Source: SIG455 sp045589495 (lineage in GTDB: Bacteria; Bacillota; Clostridia; UMGS1810). Taken from it: a stretch of 64,000 nucleotides of DNA. Positions 15,672 through 25,434 of the stretch are shown piece by piece. A program made the position numbers and the translations under genes. Numbering within the stretch: position 1 is the stretch's first letter; each line of letters opens with the position of its first letter. Below the pieces are notes generated by a model. That model had not been told where the DNA came from and did no database searches. It worked only from the letters and a program-made list of their open reading frames with translations. Location of the stretch: the NCBI GenBank assembly GCA_045589495.1, contig JAZNPF010000017.1:11299-75298 (forward strand), given 5' to 3'.

Positions 15672-17204
15672 TTGGGAACAACCGGTATAATCATAATAAT
15701 GAGTGCAGTTGCAGTCGTTTTGGGCATTGTTGGCGTAATTGTCGGAATTGCCTACAGAAAAAAGATTGCAGAGGCTGAAATAGGCAGCGCTGAAGAAGAG
15801 GCAAAAAGAATTGTTGCCGAAGCGGTAAAGCGTTCAGAAAGTAAGCGTAAAGAAGCACTTTTAGAAGCAAAAGAAGAAATTCATAAAAGCAGAGCAGAGT
15901 TTGAAAATGAAATCAAAGAGAGACGAGGAGAAATTTCCCGTCAGGAAAGACGTATCCAACAAAAAGAAGATTCTCTCGACAAGAAAGACGAAAAACTCAA
16001 TCAGAAAATCAAAGATATTGATAAACTGAAGGAAGAAACTGATAAAATGAAAGCCGACCAGATGAAAATTCTGGAAAGGATTTCTTCCATGAGTGTAGAG
16101 GAAGCCAAGGATTATTTACTTAAAAGCGTTGAATCTGAAATTCGTCATGAAACCGCCAAAATGGTGGAAGAAATAGAAATGCGCGCTAAGGATGAAGCTG
16201 ATAAAAAAGCAAGAAATATTATCAGTAATGCCATCCAGAGATGCGCAGCAGATCATGTGGCTGAAGCTACTGTATCTGTAGTGGCATTGCCCAGCGATGA
16301 TATGAAAGGCAGAATCATCGGCCGTGAGGGCAGAAACATCAGAACACTTGAAACTTTAACAGGTATTGATCTTATCATAGATGATACACCTGAAGCAGTT
16401 GTTCTGTCGGGATTTGACCCGATTCGCAGAGAGGTTGCCCGTCTGGCACTTGAAAAACTTATTTCAGACGGAAGAATTCACCCTGCAAGAATTGAAGAAA
16501 CAGTAGAAAAGGCACGTAAAGAAGTTGACGCCATAGTTAAGCAGGAGGGCGAACATGCCACTTTTGAAACAGGCGTTCACGGTCTTCACCCTGAACTTAT
16601 TAAACTTCTGGGCAGACTCAGATATCGTACAAGTTACGGTCAGAACGTGCTTAAACATGCTACCGAGGTCGCTCACGTGGCAGGAATTATGGCTGCGGAA
16701 CTCGGAGTGGATATTAAAATTGCCAAACGTGCAGGACTTTTGCACGATATTGGTAAGGCTATCGACCATGAGGTTGAAGGCTCACACGTTGACATCGGTG
16801 TTGATATTGCTAAAAAATATCATGAATCCAATGATGTCATCCATGCAATTGCCGCACACCACGGCGATGTGGAAGCAACAACGGTAATTGCTTGTATTGT
16901 ACAGGCTGCAGATGCAATATCTGCTGCACGTCCGGGTGCAAGAAGAGAAAATATTGAAAGTTATATCAAACGTCTTGAAAAACTTGAGGAAATTGCAAAC
17001 AGTTATAACGGCGTTGAAAAGTCTTATGCTGTTCAGGCTGGCCGTGAGATAAGAATCATGGTAAAACCTGAGGTTATCAATGATAATGATATGGTGCTTG
17101 TTGCAAGAGATATTGTTAAACAGATTGAGCGTGAAATGGAATATCCCGGACAGATTAAAGTTAATGTTATAAGGGAAACACGTTCTGTAGAATATGCTAA
17201 ATAA
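15672..17204 (+). CDS. rny: Ribonuclease Y
   Basis: Membrane-bound endoribonuclease that starts mRNA decay in Firmicutes. The order of parts is standard: N-terminal membrane helix (about residues 3-27), a long charged coiled coil (about 30-200), a KH domain containing GRIIGREGRNIRTLE, and an HD domain with HATEVAHVAGIM and LLHDIGKAIDHE. Its 510 residues match the family. The start is TTG at 15672, nine bases after AAAGGAGG. The neighbour ymdB downstream is the usual partner. A modest hairpin separates them, so the genes may be co-transcribed with partial termination. Confidence 0.97.
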   Translation: MGTTGIIIIMSAVAVVLGIVGVIVGIAYRKKIAEAEIGSAEEEAKRIVAEAVKRSESKRKEALLEAKEEIHKSRAEFENEIKERRGEISRQERRIQQKEDSLDKKDEKLNQKIKDIDKLKEETDKMKADQMKILERISSMSVEEAKDYLLKSVESEIRHETAKMVEEIEMRAKDEADKKARNIISNAIQRCAADHVAEATVSVVALPSDDMKGRIIGREGRNIRTLETLTGIDLIIDDTPEAVVLSGFDPIRREVARLALEKLISDGRIHPARIEETVEKARKEVDAIVKQEGEHATFETGVHGLHPELIKLLGRLRYRTSYGQNVLKHATEVAHVAGIMAAELGVDIKIAKRAGLLHDIGKAIDHEVEGSHVDIGVDIAKKYHESNDVIHAIAAHHGDVEATTVIACIVQAADAISAARPGARRENIESYIKRLEKLEEIANSYNGVEKSYAVQAGREIRIMVKPEVINDNDMVLVARDIVKQIEREMEYPGQIKVNVIRETRSVEYAK

Positions 17205-17225
17205 AAACACATAATATGAGTGAAC

Positions 17226-17254
17226 AGAGAGTGGCTTTATTGTCACTCTCTTTT
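17226..17254 (+). terminator. Weak terminator between rny and ymdB
   Basis: AGAGAGTG (17226-17233) pairs with CACTCTCT (17244-17251), 10-nt loop, followed by TTT. The short stem and T run suggest only partial termination. Confidence 0.6.
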
Positions 17255-17335
17255 GCACCCTTAAGCAGATGCGTTAATATCCGCTCTGTTTTGAGCATAG
17301 ATTTTTGCGTCATTGCTTATAGAAAGGTTTTTAAT

Positions 17336-18103
17336 ATGAAAATACTTGCTGTTGGAGATGTAACCGGAGATTGCGGTCTTGATTTTTTGAGTTCAAATCT
17401 CAGGTATATTATTGATGATGAAAATATAGATTTTTGCATAGTGAACGGTGAAAACGCTGCTGTTCGTAACGGTATTACGCCACATGAATATGACATTATA
17501 ACGGATTGCGGCGCTAATGTTGTAACACTTGGAAATCATTCGTTTGACCGTAAGGAAGTCAACAATATTTTAGATAACAGTGATATTATCCGCCCTGCCA
17601 ATTATCCTGATGCCCCCGGAAAAGGGAGTACCGTTGTTACTGTGGGTGATAAAAAAATCGGTGTTATAAATCTTGTTGGCAGAATAAACCTTTTAAATGT
17701 TGACTGCCCGTTTAAAGCGGCTGACGCAGAAATAGAAAAAATAAAAGATAAATGTGATATGATTTTTGTGGATTTCCATGCTGAAGTAACGAGCGAAAAA
17801 CTTGCTTTGGGATATTACCTTGATGGTAAGGTTACTGGGGTTTTTGGAACGCATACGCACGTCCAGACTGCTGATGAACGTATACTTCCGCGTGGAACAG
17901 GTTATATAAGTGATATAGGTATGACTGGTGTTATAAACTCTGCATTGGGTGTAGATAAAGATATAATAATACAACGTTTTACAACTATGATGCCCGTTAA
18001 ATTTCAGCCGGCTTATGGTAAATCGATGCTTTGCGGAGTAATTTTTGAAACAGATGATAATACTGACAAATGTGTAAGTGTCAGACGAGTTCATATTGAG
18101 TAG
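17336..18103 (+). CDS. ymdB: YmdB-like metallophosphoesterase
   Basis: Predicted binuclear-metal 2',3'-cyclic-nucleotide phosphodiesterase (TIGR00282 family), 255 residues. Metal-ligand motifs are in order: GDVTGDCGL (family GDV-G-G), VNGENAA, TLGNHSFD and FGTHTHVQTADERILP. In Bacillus, YmdB follows rny and is required for biofilm and motility switching. The ATG at 17336 is eight bases from AGAAAGG; the longer frame from 17216 runs through the rny terminator and is rejected. The residue after GDV is Thr where many members have Val or Ile. Confidence 0.93.
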   Translation: MKILAVGDVTGDCGLDFLSSNLRYIIDDENIDFCIVNGENAAVRNGITPHEYDIITDCGANVVTLGNHSFDRKEVNNILDNSDIIRPANYPDAPGKGSTVVTVGDKKIGVINLVGRINLLNVDCPFKAADAEIEKIKDKCDMIFVDFHAEVTSEKLALGYYLDGKVTGVFGTHTHVQTADERILPRGTGYISDIGMTGVINSALGVDKDIIIQRFTTMMPVKFQPAYGKSMLCGVIFETDDNTDKCVSVRRVHIE

Positions 18104-18111
18104 GTGTATTT

Positions 18112-19692
18112 ATGAAAAGGGTATCGGCAATTTTGTTGTGTCTTCTGCTTTTGAGCGGTTGCGGCAACAATACTGATTTAATAGGTGATGTGCCGTATGA
18201 CGAAAATCTTACGCCTTTAAAAGGCGGAGAGGTTCGTCTGTTTTGTGATGTTCCTGATACTCTGAATCCTATAGTTACCGGTTATAAGAGCGTTGCGGAA
18301 GTTATGTATCTTGTTTATGACGGACTTTTTCGCACGGAAAATGATTTTTCTGCAACACCGGTTTTGTCATCCGGATATTCTTCAAATGCAGGAAATACGC
18401 AGTATGTTGTGCGTCTTAAAAAGGGCATAAAATTCCACGATGGCACTGAATTTGACGGAAACGACGTTGTTGCCACGGTTGATAATATACGCCGTTATTC
18501 ATCAAAATACGCAACAAATATAAGCAATGTGTTGTCGTGTGCTGTTCAGGATGACGGTTCTGTTGTGTTCAACCTTGCAACACCTCAACCCAATTTTGTA
18601 AATCTTCTTGATTTTCCTATTATTCCGTCCGAAGCAACGGCAGATGCTTATACTGTTGAGAATAAGTACTTTACACCTGTAGGAACAGGTAAATTCAAAG
18701 TTGATTCCATAGTTTCAGATAAACTTACGTTGAGCAGATATGACCAGTATCACGGTGATAAACCGTATGTAGAGCGTGTGTCTGTAACGTATGTTAAAGA
18801 TACGTCCATCGCTAAATATTCGTTTGAAGCGATGGAGTTTGATGCCATAACTACAGACCTTTATTCGTGGGGTAACACCTCTATGTCCGGTGATTTTTCA
18901 ACCGATGAGTACGAAAGCAACAGACTGGTGTATCTTGGATTTGATTGTGCCAACAGAGTGCTTTCGGATGCTTTTGTGCGCCGTGCAGTTTCAATTGCTA
19001 TAGATAAGACTGCAATTGTTACGGATGTCATGTACACGCATGCGGCTTATGCTTCATCACCGATAAATCCGAATGCATATTTTGCGGATAATGATTATGT
19101 ACATGCCGTGTATGAAAAAGGAAAGGCAAAAGAAGTATTAAAATCCGACGGATGGCTTGACCTGGACGGTGACGGCATTTTAGATAAGTATTTTGATGAA
19201 CTGCAGTTGAGTCTGTCTTTCAATCTTGTAGTTAATTCGGAAAATTCTGATCTAATGCGGCTTGCATCATATCTTGCAGAAAATCTGTTTGAAGAGGGGA
19301 TACGCTTAAATGTGGTAGCCCTTCCTTATTCGCAATATGTTGCAGCCATTGGTAATGCAGAATTTGATATGTTTATCGGAAGAACAGATATTTCAAATGA
19401 TGGCGATGTTTCATTTATGCTGAGCACTTCAAGTAATAAGAACTTTTTCCGTTATGGCTCGTCTGCAATGGAAGGTGTGCTTCACAACATACATGTTGCA
19501 GAAGGAACACACGGCATTAAAAATGCATATAAATCGTTTGTTACTGTTTTTAAAGATGAATCTCCGTTTGTGCCTCTTTATTTTGAAACAGACGCAGTTT
19601 TTACATCTGTCCGCATAAAAGGTGATATGGACATATCACGTACAGGTGTTTTTACCGGTATGAATAACGTTTTTGTCAAATATAAAGATTAA
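18112..19692 (+). CDS. Extracellular solute-binding lipoprotein, family 5 (peptide/nickel type)
   Basis: Surface-anchored binding protein of an ABC importer, OppA/DppA/NikA class, 526 residues. The signal sequence MKRVSAILLCLLLLSGC ends in a lipobox (LLSGC, lipidated Cys17). Family features include LNPIVTGYKSVAEVMYLVYDGLF, the VRLKKGIKFHDGTEF segment, and RRAVSIAIDK. It begins 8 bp after ymdB, so it is probably in that transcript. No permease or ATPase genes accompany it, so it either serves a transporter encoded elsewhere or acts as a sensor. The substrate is probably an oligopeptide, by family only. Confidence 0.88.
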   Translation: MKRVSAILLCLLLLSGCGNNTDLIGDVPYDENLTPLKGGEVRLFCDVPDTLNPIVTGYKSVAEVMYLVYDGLFRTENDFSATPVLSSGYSSNAGNTQYVVRLKKGIKFHDGTEFDGNDVVATVDNIRRYSSKYATNISNVLSCAVQDDGSVVFNLATPQPNFVNLLDFPIIPSEATADAYTVENKYFTPVGTGKFKVDSIVSDKLTLSRYDQYHGDKPYVERVSVTYVKDTSIAKYSFEAMEFDAITTDLYSWGNTSMSGDFSTDEYESNRLVYLGFDCANRVLSDAFVRRAVSIAIDKTAIVTDVMYTHAAYASSPINPNAYFADNDYVHAVYEKGKAKEVLKSDGWLDLDGDGILDKYFDELQLSLSFNLVVNSENSDLMRLASYLAENLFEEGIRLNVVALPYSQYVAAIGNAEFDMFIGRTDISNDGDVSFMLSTSSNKNFFRYGSSAMEGVLHNIHVAEGTHGIKNAYKSFVTVFKDESPFVPLYFETDAVFTSVRIKGDMDISRTGVFTGMNNVFVKYKD

Positions 19693-19737
19693 AAAATAAG
19701 ATTAACTTCTGCGTTGGCAAAAGTTAATCTTATTTTT
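19692..19737. terminator. Bidirectional terminator between convergent genes
   Basis: AAAAATAAGATTAACTT (19692-19708) pairs perfectly with AAGTTAATCTTATTTTT (19721-19737), 12-nt loop. It ends both the + strand lipoprotein transcript and the - strand PHP gene. Confidence 0.9.
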
Positions 19738-20554
19738 ATAATTTTACGGATTTCGGTTTTCGCTTTTCAAAATAATAATACTCGCCATACCCTAAACCTT
19801 TTAATTGTTTCTTAACATACTTAAAACCATTTGCAATTCTATCGCTTTTGTGGGCATCGGAACCTATTGTTATAAGTTTTCCGCCAAGTTGTTTATATTC
19901 GGAAATGATATCAAAAGTGGGTGCCGTGTAATTATAATCTGTACCTATCCTGGCGGTATTTATTTCGAGTGCAATCTGCCTTTCGATTAACGTTTTAAGT
20001 ATTTGCGTGATTTTGACCTTGTACAGATTTATATCAAGATTTCGGTTGTATTTTGCGTTTATATATCTTAAAGGATATGTTAAGTGGCACAAAACGTCAA
20101 TATCGGCAGTTTCGCAAGTTTTCAGCATCTCGCTGAAATATGCGTCTGCCTGTATTATAAGTTCTTCTGTTGAAACTGCATTTTGTGAAATATCATCACG
20201 TGAAAAGTGTATCTTTTTGCCGTTTAATAAAAACGAATGCACAGAACCGAGAATAATATCAAGATCACACAAATCACATATCTTTTTTGATAAATCAGCA
20301 TTATAATGGTAAAGACCTGCTTCTACGCCTTTGCAAATTTTTAATTTGTTTCCGTAAGTTTTGTTTGCGTAGTCGGCATCTTCTGAACTTTTACAAATAA
20401 CATTGGTGTTATGTTCTTCAGTATAAGAAAAAACATCTATATGGTCGGTAAACGATACGGCGGTTACGCCTTTTTCAATGGCTGATATGCAAAGTTCATC
20501 AATTTCTTGCTCACAATCGTGCGAACTGTGGGTGTGTATGTGTGTATCAAACAT
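19736..20554 (-). CDS. PHP-domain phosphatase, histidinol-phosphatase (HisJ/HisK) family
   Basis: Metal-dependent PHP phosphoesterase of 272 residues. It opens with FDTHIHTHSSHD (metal ligands D-x-H-x-H) and has SFTDHID, KGVEAG, ILGSVHSF, DVLCHLTYPLRY and ITIGSDAHK, the full set of PHP metal motifs. Histidinol phosphatase is the family function, the last-but-one step of histidine synthesis, but no his genes are near, so another phosphate ester is possible. The ATG at 20554 is eight bases after GGAGGCG; the 17-residue longer frame lacks a site. The stop codon lies inside the shared terminator. Confidence 0.85.
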   Translation of the reverse strand: MFDTHIHTHSSHDCEQEIDELCISAIEKGVTAVSFTDHIDVFSYTEEHNTNVICKSSEDADYANKTYGNKLKICKGVEAGLYHYNADLSKKICDLCDLDIILGSVHSFLLNGKKIHFSRDDISQNAVSTEELIIQADAYFSEMLKTCETADIDVLCHLTYPLRYINAKYNRNLDINLYKVKITQILKTLIERQIALEINTARIGTDYNYTAPTFDIISEYKQLGGKLITIGSDAHKSDRIANGFKYVKKQLKGLGYGEYYYFEKRKPKSVKL

Positions 20555-20573
20555 AATTTTCGCCTCCGTATAA

Positions 20574-20602
20574 AGTTTATCATAAACCGAAAAAAATGTA
20601 AA
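20574..20602 (-). promoter_or_regulatory. Possible promoter of the PHP gene
   Basis: Read on the - strand: TTTACA (20597-20602), 17-bp spacer, TAAACT (20574-20579). The -10 match is moderate. Confidence 0.4.
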
Positions 20603-20611
20603 CACGGGATA

Positions 20612-20640
20612 TTGATTATAAACTTAAAAACTGATATAAT
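20612..20640 (+). promoter_or_regulatory. Promoter of the flavoprotein-uvrBA operon
   Basis: TTGATT (20612-20617), 17-bp spacer, perfect TATAAT (20635-20640), about 33 bp before the start codon. No LexA-type box is apparent over it. Confidence 0.7.
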
Positions 20641-20673
20641 TATTGTGGAATTTTGTTGGGAGGGGGATATCCT

Positions 20674-21882
20674 ATGAGCACAGTTGCTGTAATCGGTGCG
20701 GGAGCATCGGGAATTATTGCTGCATTGAAAGCGAGTAAGAAACACCGAGTTATCTTGCTTGACGGTAACGATAAATGCGGAAAAAAGATATTGCTTACCG
20801 GTAACGGACGTTGTAATTACTGGAACAGCGATTTAAACATTTTAATGTATGAATCCGACAATAAAGAACAACTTGAAGCAATACTTACTGAAAGCAATAT
20901 CTCGGGTGTATTGCGTTATCTTGAACGCATAGGAATATATCCCAGAATCAAAAACGGATACTATTATCCGTTTTCAAATCAGGCGGCAAGTATAAGAGAA
21001 ATATTTCAAAAGAAAATAGATAACAGTAATATTGAATTTAAAACAAACTTCAAAGTGACTGATATTAAAAACGGAGCCAACGGATTTGTTCTGACATCAG
21101 TTACAGGGAAAACAGTTGAGTGCGATAAGGTGATAATAGCAACAGGTTCAAAAGCAGCCTCTAAAACCGGTAGTGACGGTAATGGATATACACTTGCAAA
21201 GAAATCAGGTCACAGTATAAATACTGTTTTACCTGCGCTGACCGGACTCATGTCTTCAGGCAAGTTTTTAAAAGAGTGGGAGAAAATACGTTGTGATGCA
21301 AAAGTCAGCCTTTTTGCAGATGGAAAATTTGTCAAAGAGGATATAGGTGAAATACAACTGACATCTTCCGGTATAAGCGGAATATGCACATTCAATATAA
21401 GCGGTATGGCTGCAAAATGTATGGAAAACGGCAAAAAAGTAAGTGTTAAAATAAATTTTATGCCGAATCTTGAAGAAGGATTTTACGGCTGGTTTTCAAA
21501 TCGTTGTGCCATTCTTTCTGATCCTACAATAGAAGAGGCTCTTGAGAGCATTTTCAATTATAAACTGATGTTTGTGCTTTTAAAAATAGCAGGTATTTCA
21601 AAAGATGAATCATGGTATAAATTGCCTGAAAATAAAAAGCAGATGCTTTGCAAAACTATAGAAGAGTTTAATCTTGATATATCAGGAACAGAAGGATTTG
21701 AAAGAGCACAAGTTTGCACGGGCGGTGTTCCTTTGGGTGAGGTTAATCCTTATACAATGGAATCTACTGTTCAAAGTGGCCTGTATTTTGCAGGTGAGAT
21801 ATTGGATGTTGACGGCAGATGCGGCGGTTATAATCTGGCATTTGCGTTTATCAGCGGATATATAGCGGGTGGTTGTGTATAA
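20674..21882 (+). CDS. NAD(P)/FAD-dependent oxidoreductase, BaiN/HI0933 family
   Basis: Flavoprotein of 402 residues. It starts with the FAD Rossmann motif VIGAGASGIIAAL, then has the family hallmark KKILLTGNGRCNYWN, and ends in CTGGVPLGEV and GRCGGYNLAFAFISGYIAG, the C-terminal FAD contacts. Some relatives (BaiN) act in bile-acid 7-dehydroxylation, but most members have no known substrate, and nothing here points to bile acids. ATG at 20674 follows GGGAGGGGG by seven bases. Its stop overlaps the next gene by one base (TAATG), so the two flavoproteins are probably translated together. Confidence 0.88.
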   Translation: MSTVAVIGAGASGIIAALKASKKHRVILLDGNDKCGKKILLTGNGRCNYWNSDLNILMYESDNKEQLEAILTESNISGVLRYLERIGIYPRIKNGYYYPFSNQAASIREIFQKKIDNSNIEFKTNFKVTDIKNGANGFVLTSVTGKTVECDKVIIATGSKAASKTGSDGNGYTLAKKSGHSINTVLPALTGLMSSGKFLKEWEKIRCDAKVSLFADGKFVKEDIGEIQLTSSGISGICTFNISGMAAKCMENGKKVSVKINFMPNLEEGFYGWFSNRCAILSDPTIEEALESIFNYKLMFVLLKIAGISKDESWYKLPENKKQMLCKTIEEFNLDISGTEGFERAQVCTGGVPLGEVNPYTMESTVQSGLYFAGEILDVDGRCGGYNLAFAFISGYIAGGCV

Positions 21883-23468
21883 TGTTAAGAGTAAGGCAGA
21901 TAAAAACAGAAGTTTTTTCTGATACTCAAGAAAATCTTTTGAAAGCGGTTTCTAAAAAGTTGAAAATTGAAAGCCGCAATATTGAAAAAATTTCTGTATT
22001 TAAAAAATCAATAGATGCACGTAATAAAAATGAGATTTTTTATGTTTATGAAGTTAATGTAAGCGTAAAAGATGAAAATGCGGTGCTTAAAAAAAATAAA
22101 AGTACAGATGTGTTTACTGCACCGGATACGGGGTATAAATTTATCAAAACAGGTACAGAGCAATTAAACTATAATCCTATTATTGTCGGTGCAGGTCCGG
22201 CAGGTTTGTTTGCTGCGTATATTCTTTGCGAAAACGGGTATAGGCCCGTTATAATTGAACGTGGTGAAGATATTGATGCACGTATGAAAACTGTAGAGGA
22301 TTTCTGGAAGTATGGAAAACTCAACAAAAATTCAAACGTACAATTCGGTGAGGGCGGTGCAGGAACTTTTTCTGACGGAAAACTCAATACACTTGTTAAA
22401 GATAAAGATAACCGTTGCAGAAAGGTGCTTGAAACATTTGTAAAGTTTGGTGCACCCGAAAACATACTTTATGAACAAAAACCACATATAGGAACTGATT
22501 TACTTTCAAAAATTATAAAGAATATGCGTAATGAAATTATTTCTATGGGCGGCACGGTTATGTATAATTCGTGTCTGACAGATATTATTGAAAGCGATGG
22601 TAAACTTTCTGCCATAGTTATAAACGGTGAAAAAGAAATTGAATGTGATATTCTTGTTCTTGCAGTAGGGCATAGTGCAAGGGATACTTTTTCTATGTTG
22701 CACTCGCACGGTATAAATATGCGTTCAAAGCCGTTTGCGGTGGGGGTTCGTGTTCAGCATAATCAGGATATGATTAACTTTTCGCAATACGGAGCAAAAT
22801 ATAAAGACGCACTTCCGCCTGCATCGTATAAACTTACGTATCAAGCAAAGGCCGGCAGGGGAGTGTATACATTTTGTATGTGTCCCGGTGGATATGTTGT
22901 AAACGCATCAAGCGAAAATGGCAGACTTGCCATAAACGGAATGAGTTATAATGACCGTGGAGGAAATAATGCAAACAGTGCAGTTATAGTAACTGTAACG
23001 CCTGATGATTTTGGCAATAATCCGCTAGACGGAATTGAATTTCAAAGACGTCTTGAAGAAAAAGCGTATAATGCAGGCTGCGGAAAAATACCCGTTCAAC
23101 TTCTTACGGATTTTAAAAATGGAAAAACATCGGATAAATACGGAGATGTAAAGCCGTCATTTAAAGGAGAATGGTCATTTGCAGATATCAACTCTGTGCT
23201 GCCTGAATATATATGTGATGCTTTAAAAGAAGCATTTTCCGATTTCGGAAGAAAAATAAAAGGATTTGATAGTGATGATACTATCCTTTCAGCAATAGAG
23301 AGCAGAACATCGTCACCGGTGCGTATTGAACGCAATGAGAACGGAATCTCGTCAATCTGCGGAATATATCCGTGTGGCGAGGGGGCAGGATATGCCGGCG
23401 GTATCACATCTGCTGCAATGGACGGAATAAGGATAGCCGAGAAAATTGGTAAAAGATACAAAGGATGA
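21882..23468 (+). CDS. FAD-dependent dehydrogenase (COG2509-type)
   Basis: A 528-residue flavoprotein. Residues 1-95 are a small N-terminal domain. The FAD-binding site VGAGPAGLFAAYILCENGY follows (about residues 104-122), then the hallmark SNVQFGEGGAGTFSDGKLNT, and near the end GIYPCGEGAGYAGGITSAAMDGI. COG2509 proteins are conserved in Clostridia without a proven reaction. The start ATG overlaps the previous stop. It lies immediately before uvrBA in one apparent operon, a recurring order in Clostridia whose reason is not known to me. Confidence 0.88.
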   Translation: MLRVRQIKTEVFSDTQENLLKAVSKKLKIESRNIEKISVFKKSIDARNKNEIFYVYEVNVSVKDENAVLKKNKSTDVFTAPDTGYKFIKTGTEQLNYNPIIVGAGPAGLFAAYILCENGYRPVIIERGEDIDARMKTVEDFWKYGKLNKNSNVQFGEGGAGTFSDGKLNTLVKDKDNRCRKVLETFVKFGAPENILYEQKPHIGTDLLSKIIKNMRNEIISMGGTVMYNSCLTDIIESDGKLSAIVINGEKEIECDILVLAVGHSARDTFSMLHSHGINMRSKPFAVGVRVQHNQDMINFSQYGAKYKDALPPASYKLTYQAKAGRGVYTFCMCPGGYVVNASSENGRLAINGMSYNDRGGNNANSAVIVTVTPDDFGNNPLDGIEFQRRLEEKAYNAGCGKIPVQLLTDFKNGKTSDKYGDVKPSFKGEWSFADINSVLPEYICDALKEAFSDFGRKIKGFDSDDTILSAIESRTSSPVRIERNENGISSICGIYPCGEGAGYAGGITSAAMDGIRIAEKIGKRYKG

Positions 23469-23475
23469 GCAGATA

Positions 23476-25425
23476 ATGTTTAAAGTACATTCTAAATTTG
23501 AGCCTATGGGTGACCAGATTAAAGCAATTGACAGTCTGGTGCATGGAATAGAAAGCGGTCAGCGCGGACAGACACTTCTGGGCGTTACTGGTTCGGGTAA
23601 GACTTTTACTATTGCCAAAACCATAGAACGTGTAAATAAACCCACACTTGTACTTGCTCATAATAAAACATTGGCTGCTCAACTTTGCAGCGAATTCAAA
23701 GAGTTTTTTCCTGAAAATGCAGTTGAGTATTTTGTATCGTACTATGATTATTATCAGCCTGAGGCATATATTCCGCATACGGATACGTATATAGAAAAAG
23801 ATGCATCAATAAATGATGAAATAGATAAACTCCGTCACAGTGCCACTGCATCTTTGCTTGAACGCAGAGATGTCATCATTGTGGCAAGTGTTTCGTGCAT
23901 TTACGGTCTTGGTGACCCTGAGGATTATAAAGACCTTATTATATCTTTGCGTGTCGGTATGGAAATTGACAGGGACGAACTTTTAAAACGGCTTGTGGCT
24001 ATTCAGTATGAGCGCAACGATATTGCATTTACACGCGGAACTTTCCGTGTGCGTGGCGAAGTTGTTGAAATATTTCCTGCAAGTACGAATGAAAAAGCCA
24101 TCCGTGTAGAATTTTTTGGTGACGAAATAGAGCGCATAAGTGAAATAGACATTATTACGGGCGAAATACTTTTATACAGAACATATACGGCGATATTCCC
24201 TGCATCGCACTATGTAACAACATCAAAAAAGATGGAGAATGCCATAAAGGAAATTGAAAGAGAACTTTACGAGCGTTGTGAAGAACTTAAAAGTCAGGAA
24301 AAACTTTTAGAGGCGCAACGGCTTATGCAAAGAACATCTTATGATATTGAAATGATGCGTGAAATAGGATTCTGTCAGGGTATAGAAAATTATTCAAGAA
24401 TAATAAGCGGCAGAGCACCGGGGAGTGCACCGTTTACTCTTATGGACTTCTTTCCTGATGATTTTCTGTTGGTTATAGATGAATCTCACGTAACAGTTCC
24501 TCAGGTACGAGCAATGTATGCGGGCGACCGCTCACGAAAAGAATCACTTGTAGATTACGGATTTCGTCTTCCGTCTGCGTTTGATAACAGACCGCTTAAA
24601 TTTGAAGAATTTGAAAACAAAATAAATCAGGTCGTGTTTGTAAGTGCTACTCCTGCAGATTATGAAAAGCAGCACTCAACTTCTGTTGCTGAGCAGGTTA
24701 TCCGCCCGACCGGACTTGTTGATCCGCAGATAGAAGTCCGTCCGATAAAAGGACAGATAGACGATCTGATTGGTGAGATAAACGGTGTTGTAGAAAAAGG
24801 CAACCGTGTACTTGTTACAACGCTTACAAAGAAAATGTCTGAAAGCCTTACGGATTATTTGCGTGATGCCGGAATAAAGGTACGATATCTTCACTCCGAT
24901 GTTAAAACTGTTGAACGTATGGAGATAGTGAGAGATTTGCGTCTTGGAGTGTTTGATGTACTTATTGGTATCAATCTTTTAAGAGAAGGTCTTGATATTC
25001 CGGAAGTATCTCTAATAGCAATCCTTGATGCTGATAAAGAAGGTTTTTTGCGTAGTGAAACATCGCTTATACAGACTATAGGCCGTGCTGCACGTAATGT
25101 TGACGGACGTGTTATTATGTATGCCGACACCATCACCGGTTCAATGCAACGTGCTATTGACGAAACTGACAGGCGTCGTGATATACAGATTAAATATAAC
25201 GAACAAAATGGAATTATACCAAAAACAATTATTAAAGATGTTCATGAGATTATACAGACATATCATCTTGAAGAAGACGAGCCGCAAAAAGGAGAGCAGG
25301 CACTTACAAATGACGAAAGAATACTTGCTCTTACCGCTATGATGAACGAGGCGGCACTGCGTCTTGAATTTGAGCAGGCGGCTAAATACAGAGATGAAAT
25401 AAACAGACTGAAAAAGCAAAAATAA
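23476..25425 (+). CDS. uvrB: Excinuclease ABC subunit B
   Basis: Damage-verification helicase of nucleotide excision repair, 649 residues. It shows Walker A GVTGSGKT, the beta-hairpin region EYFVSYYDYYQPEAYIP, helicase motifs DESHVT and SATP, the C-terminal motif QTIGRAARN and a C-terminal UVR coiled coil (EAALRLEFEQAAKYRDEINRL) that contacts UvrC. The ATG at 23476 is eleven bases from AAAGGA; the ten-residue upstream extension to TTG 23446 is not supported. uvrA follows 9 bp later. uvrC is not in the window. Confidence 0.97.
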   Translation: MFKVHSKFEPMGDQIKAIDSLVHGIESGQRGQTLLGVTGSGKTFTIAKTIERVNKPTLVLAHNKTLAAQLCSEFKEFFPENAVEYFVSYYDYYQPEAYIPHTDTYIEKDASINDEIDKLRHSATASLLERRDVIIVASVSCIYGLGDPEDYKDLIISLRVGMEIDRDELLKRLVAIQYERNDIAFTRGTFRVRGEVVEIFPASTNEKAIRVEFFGDEIERISEIDIITGEILLYRTYTAIFPASHYVTTSKKMENAIKEIERELYERCEELKSQEKLLEAQRLMQRTSYDIEMMREIGFCQGIENYSRIISGRAPGSAPFTLMDFFPDDFLLVIDESHVTVPQVRAMYAGDRSRKESLVDYGFRLPSAFDNRPLKFEEFENKINQVVFVSATPADYEKQHSTSVAEQVIRPTGLVDPQIEVRPIKGQIDDLIGEINGVVEKGNRVLVTTLTKKMSESLTDYLRDAGIKVRYLHSDVKTVERMEIVRDLRLGVFDVLIGINLLREGLDIPEVSLIAILDADKEGFLRSETSLIQTIGRAARNVDGRVIMYADTITGSMQRAIDETDRRRDIQIKYNEQNGIIPKTIIKDVHEIIQTYHLEEDEPQKGEQALTNDERILALTAMMNEAALRLEFEQAAKYRDEINRLKKQK

Positions 25426-25434
25426 GGTGATAAA

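Noticed and set aside
20555..20673. LexA (SOS) box controlling uvrBA
   Set aside because: The intergenic region lacks a clear GAAC...GTTC palindrome, so SOS control is not supported from sequence.
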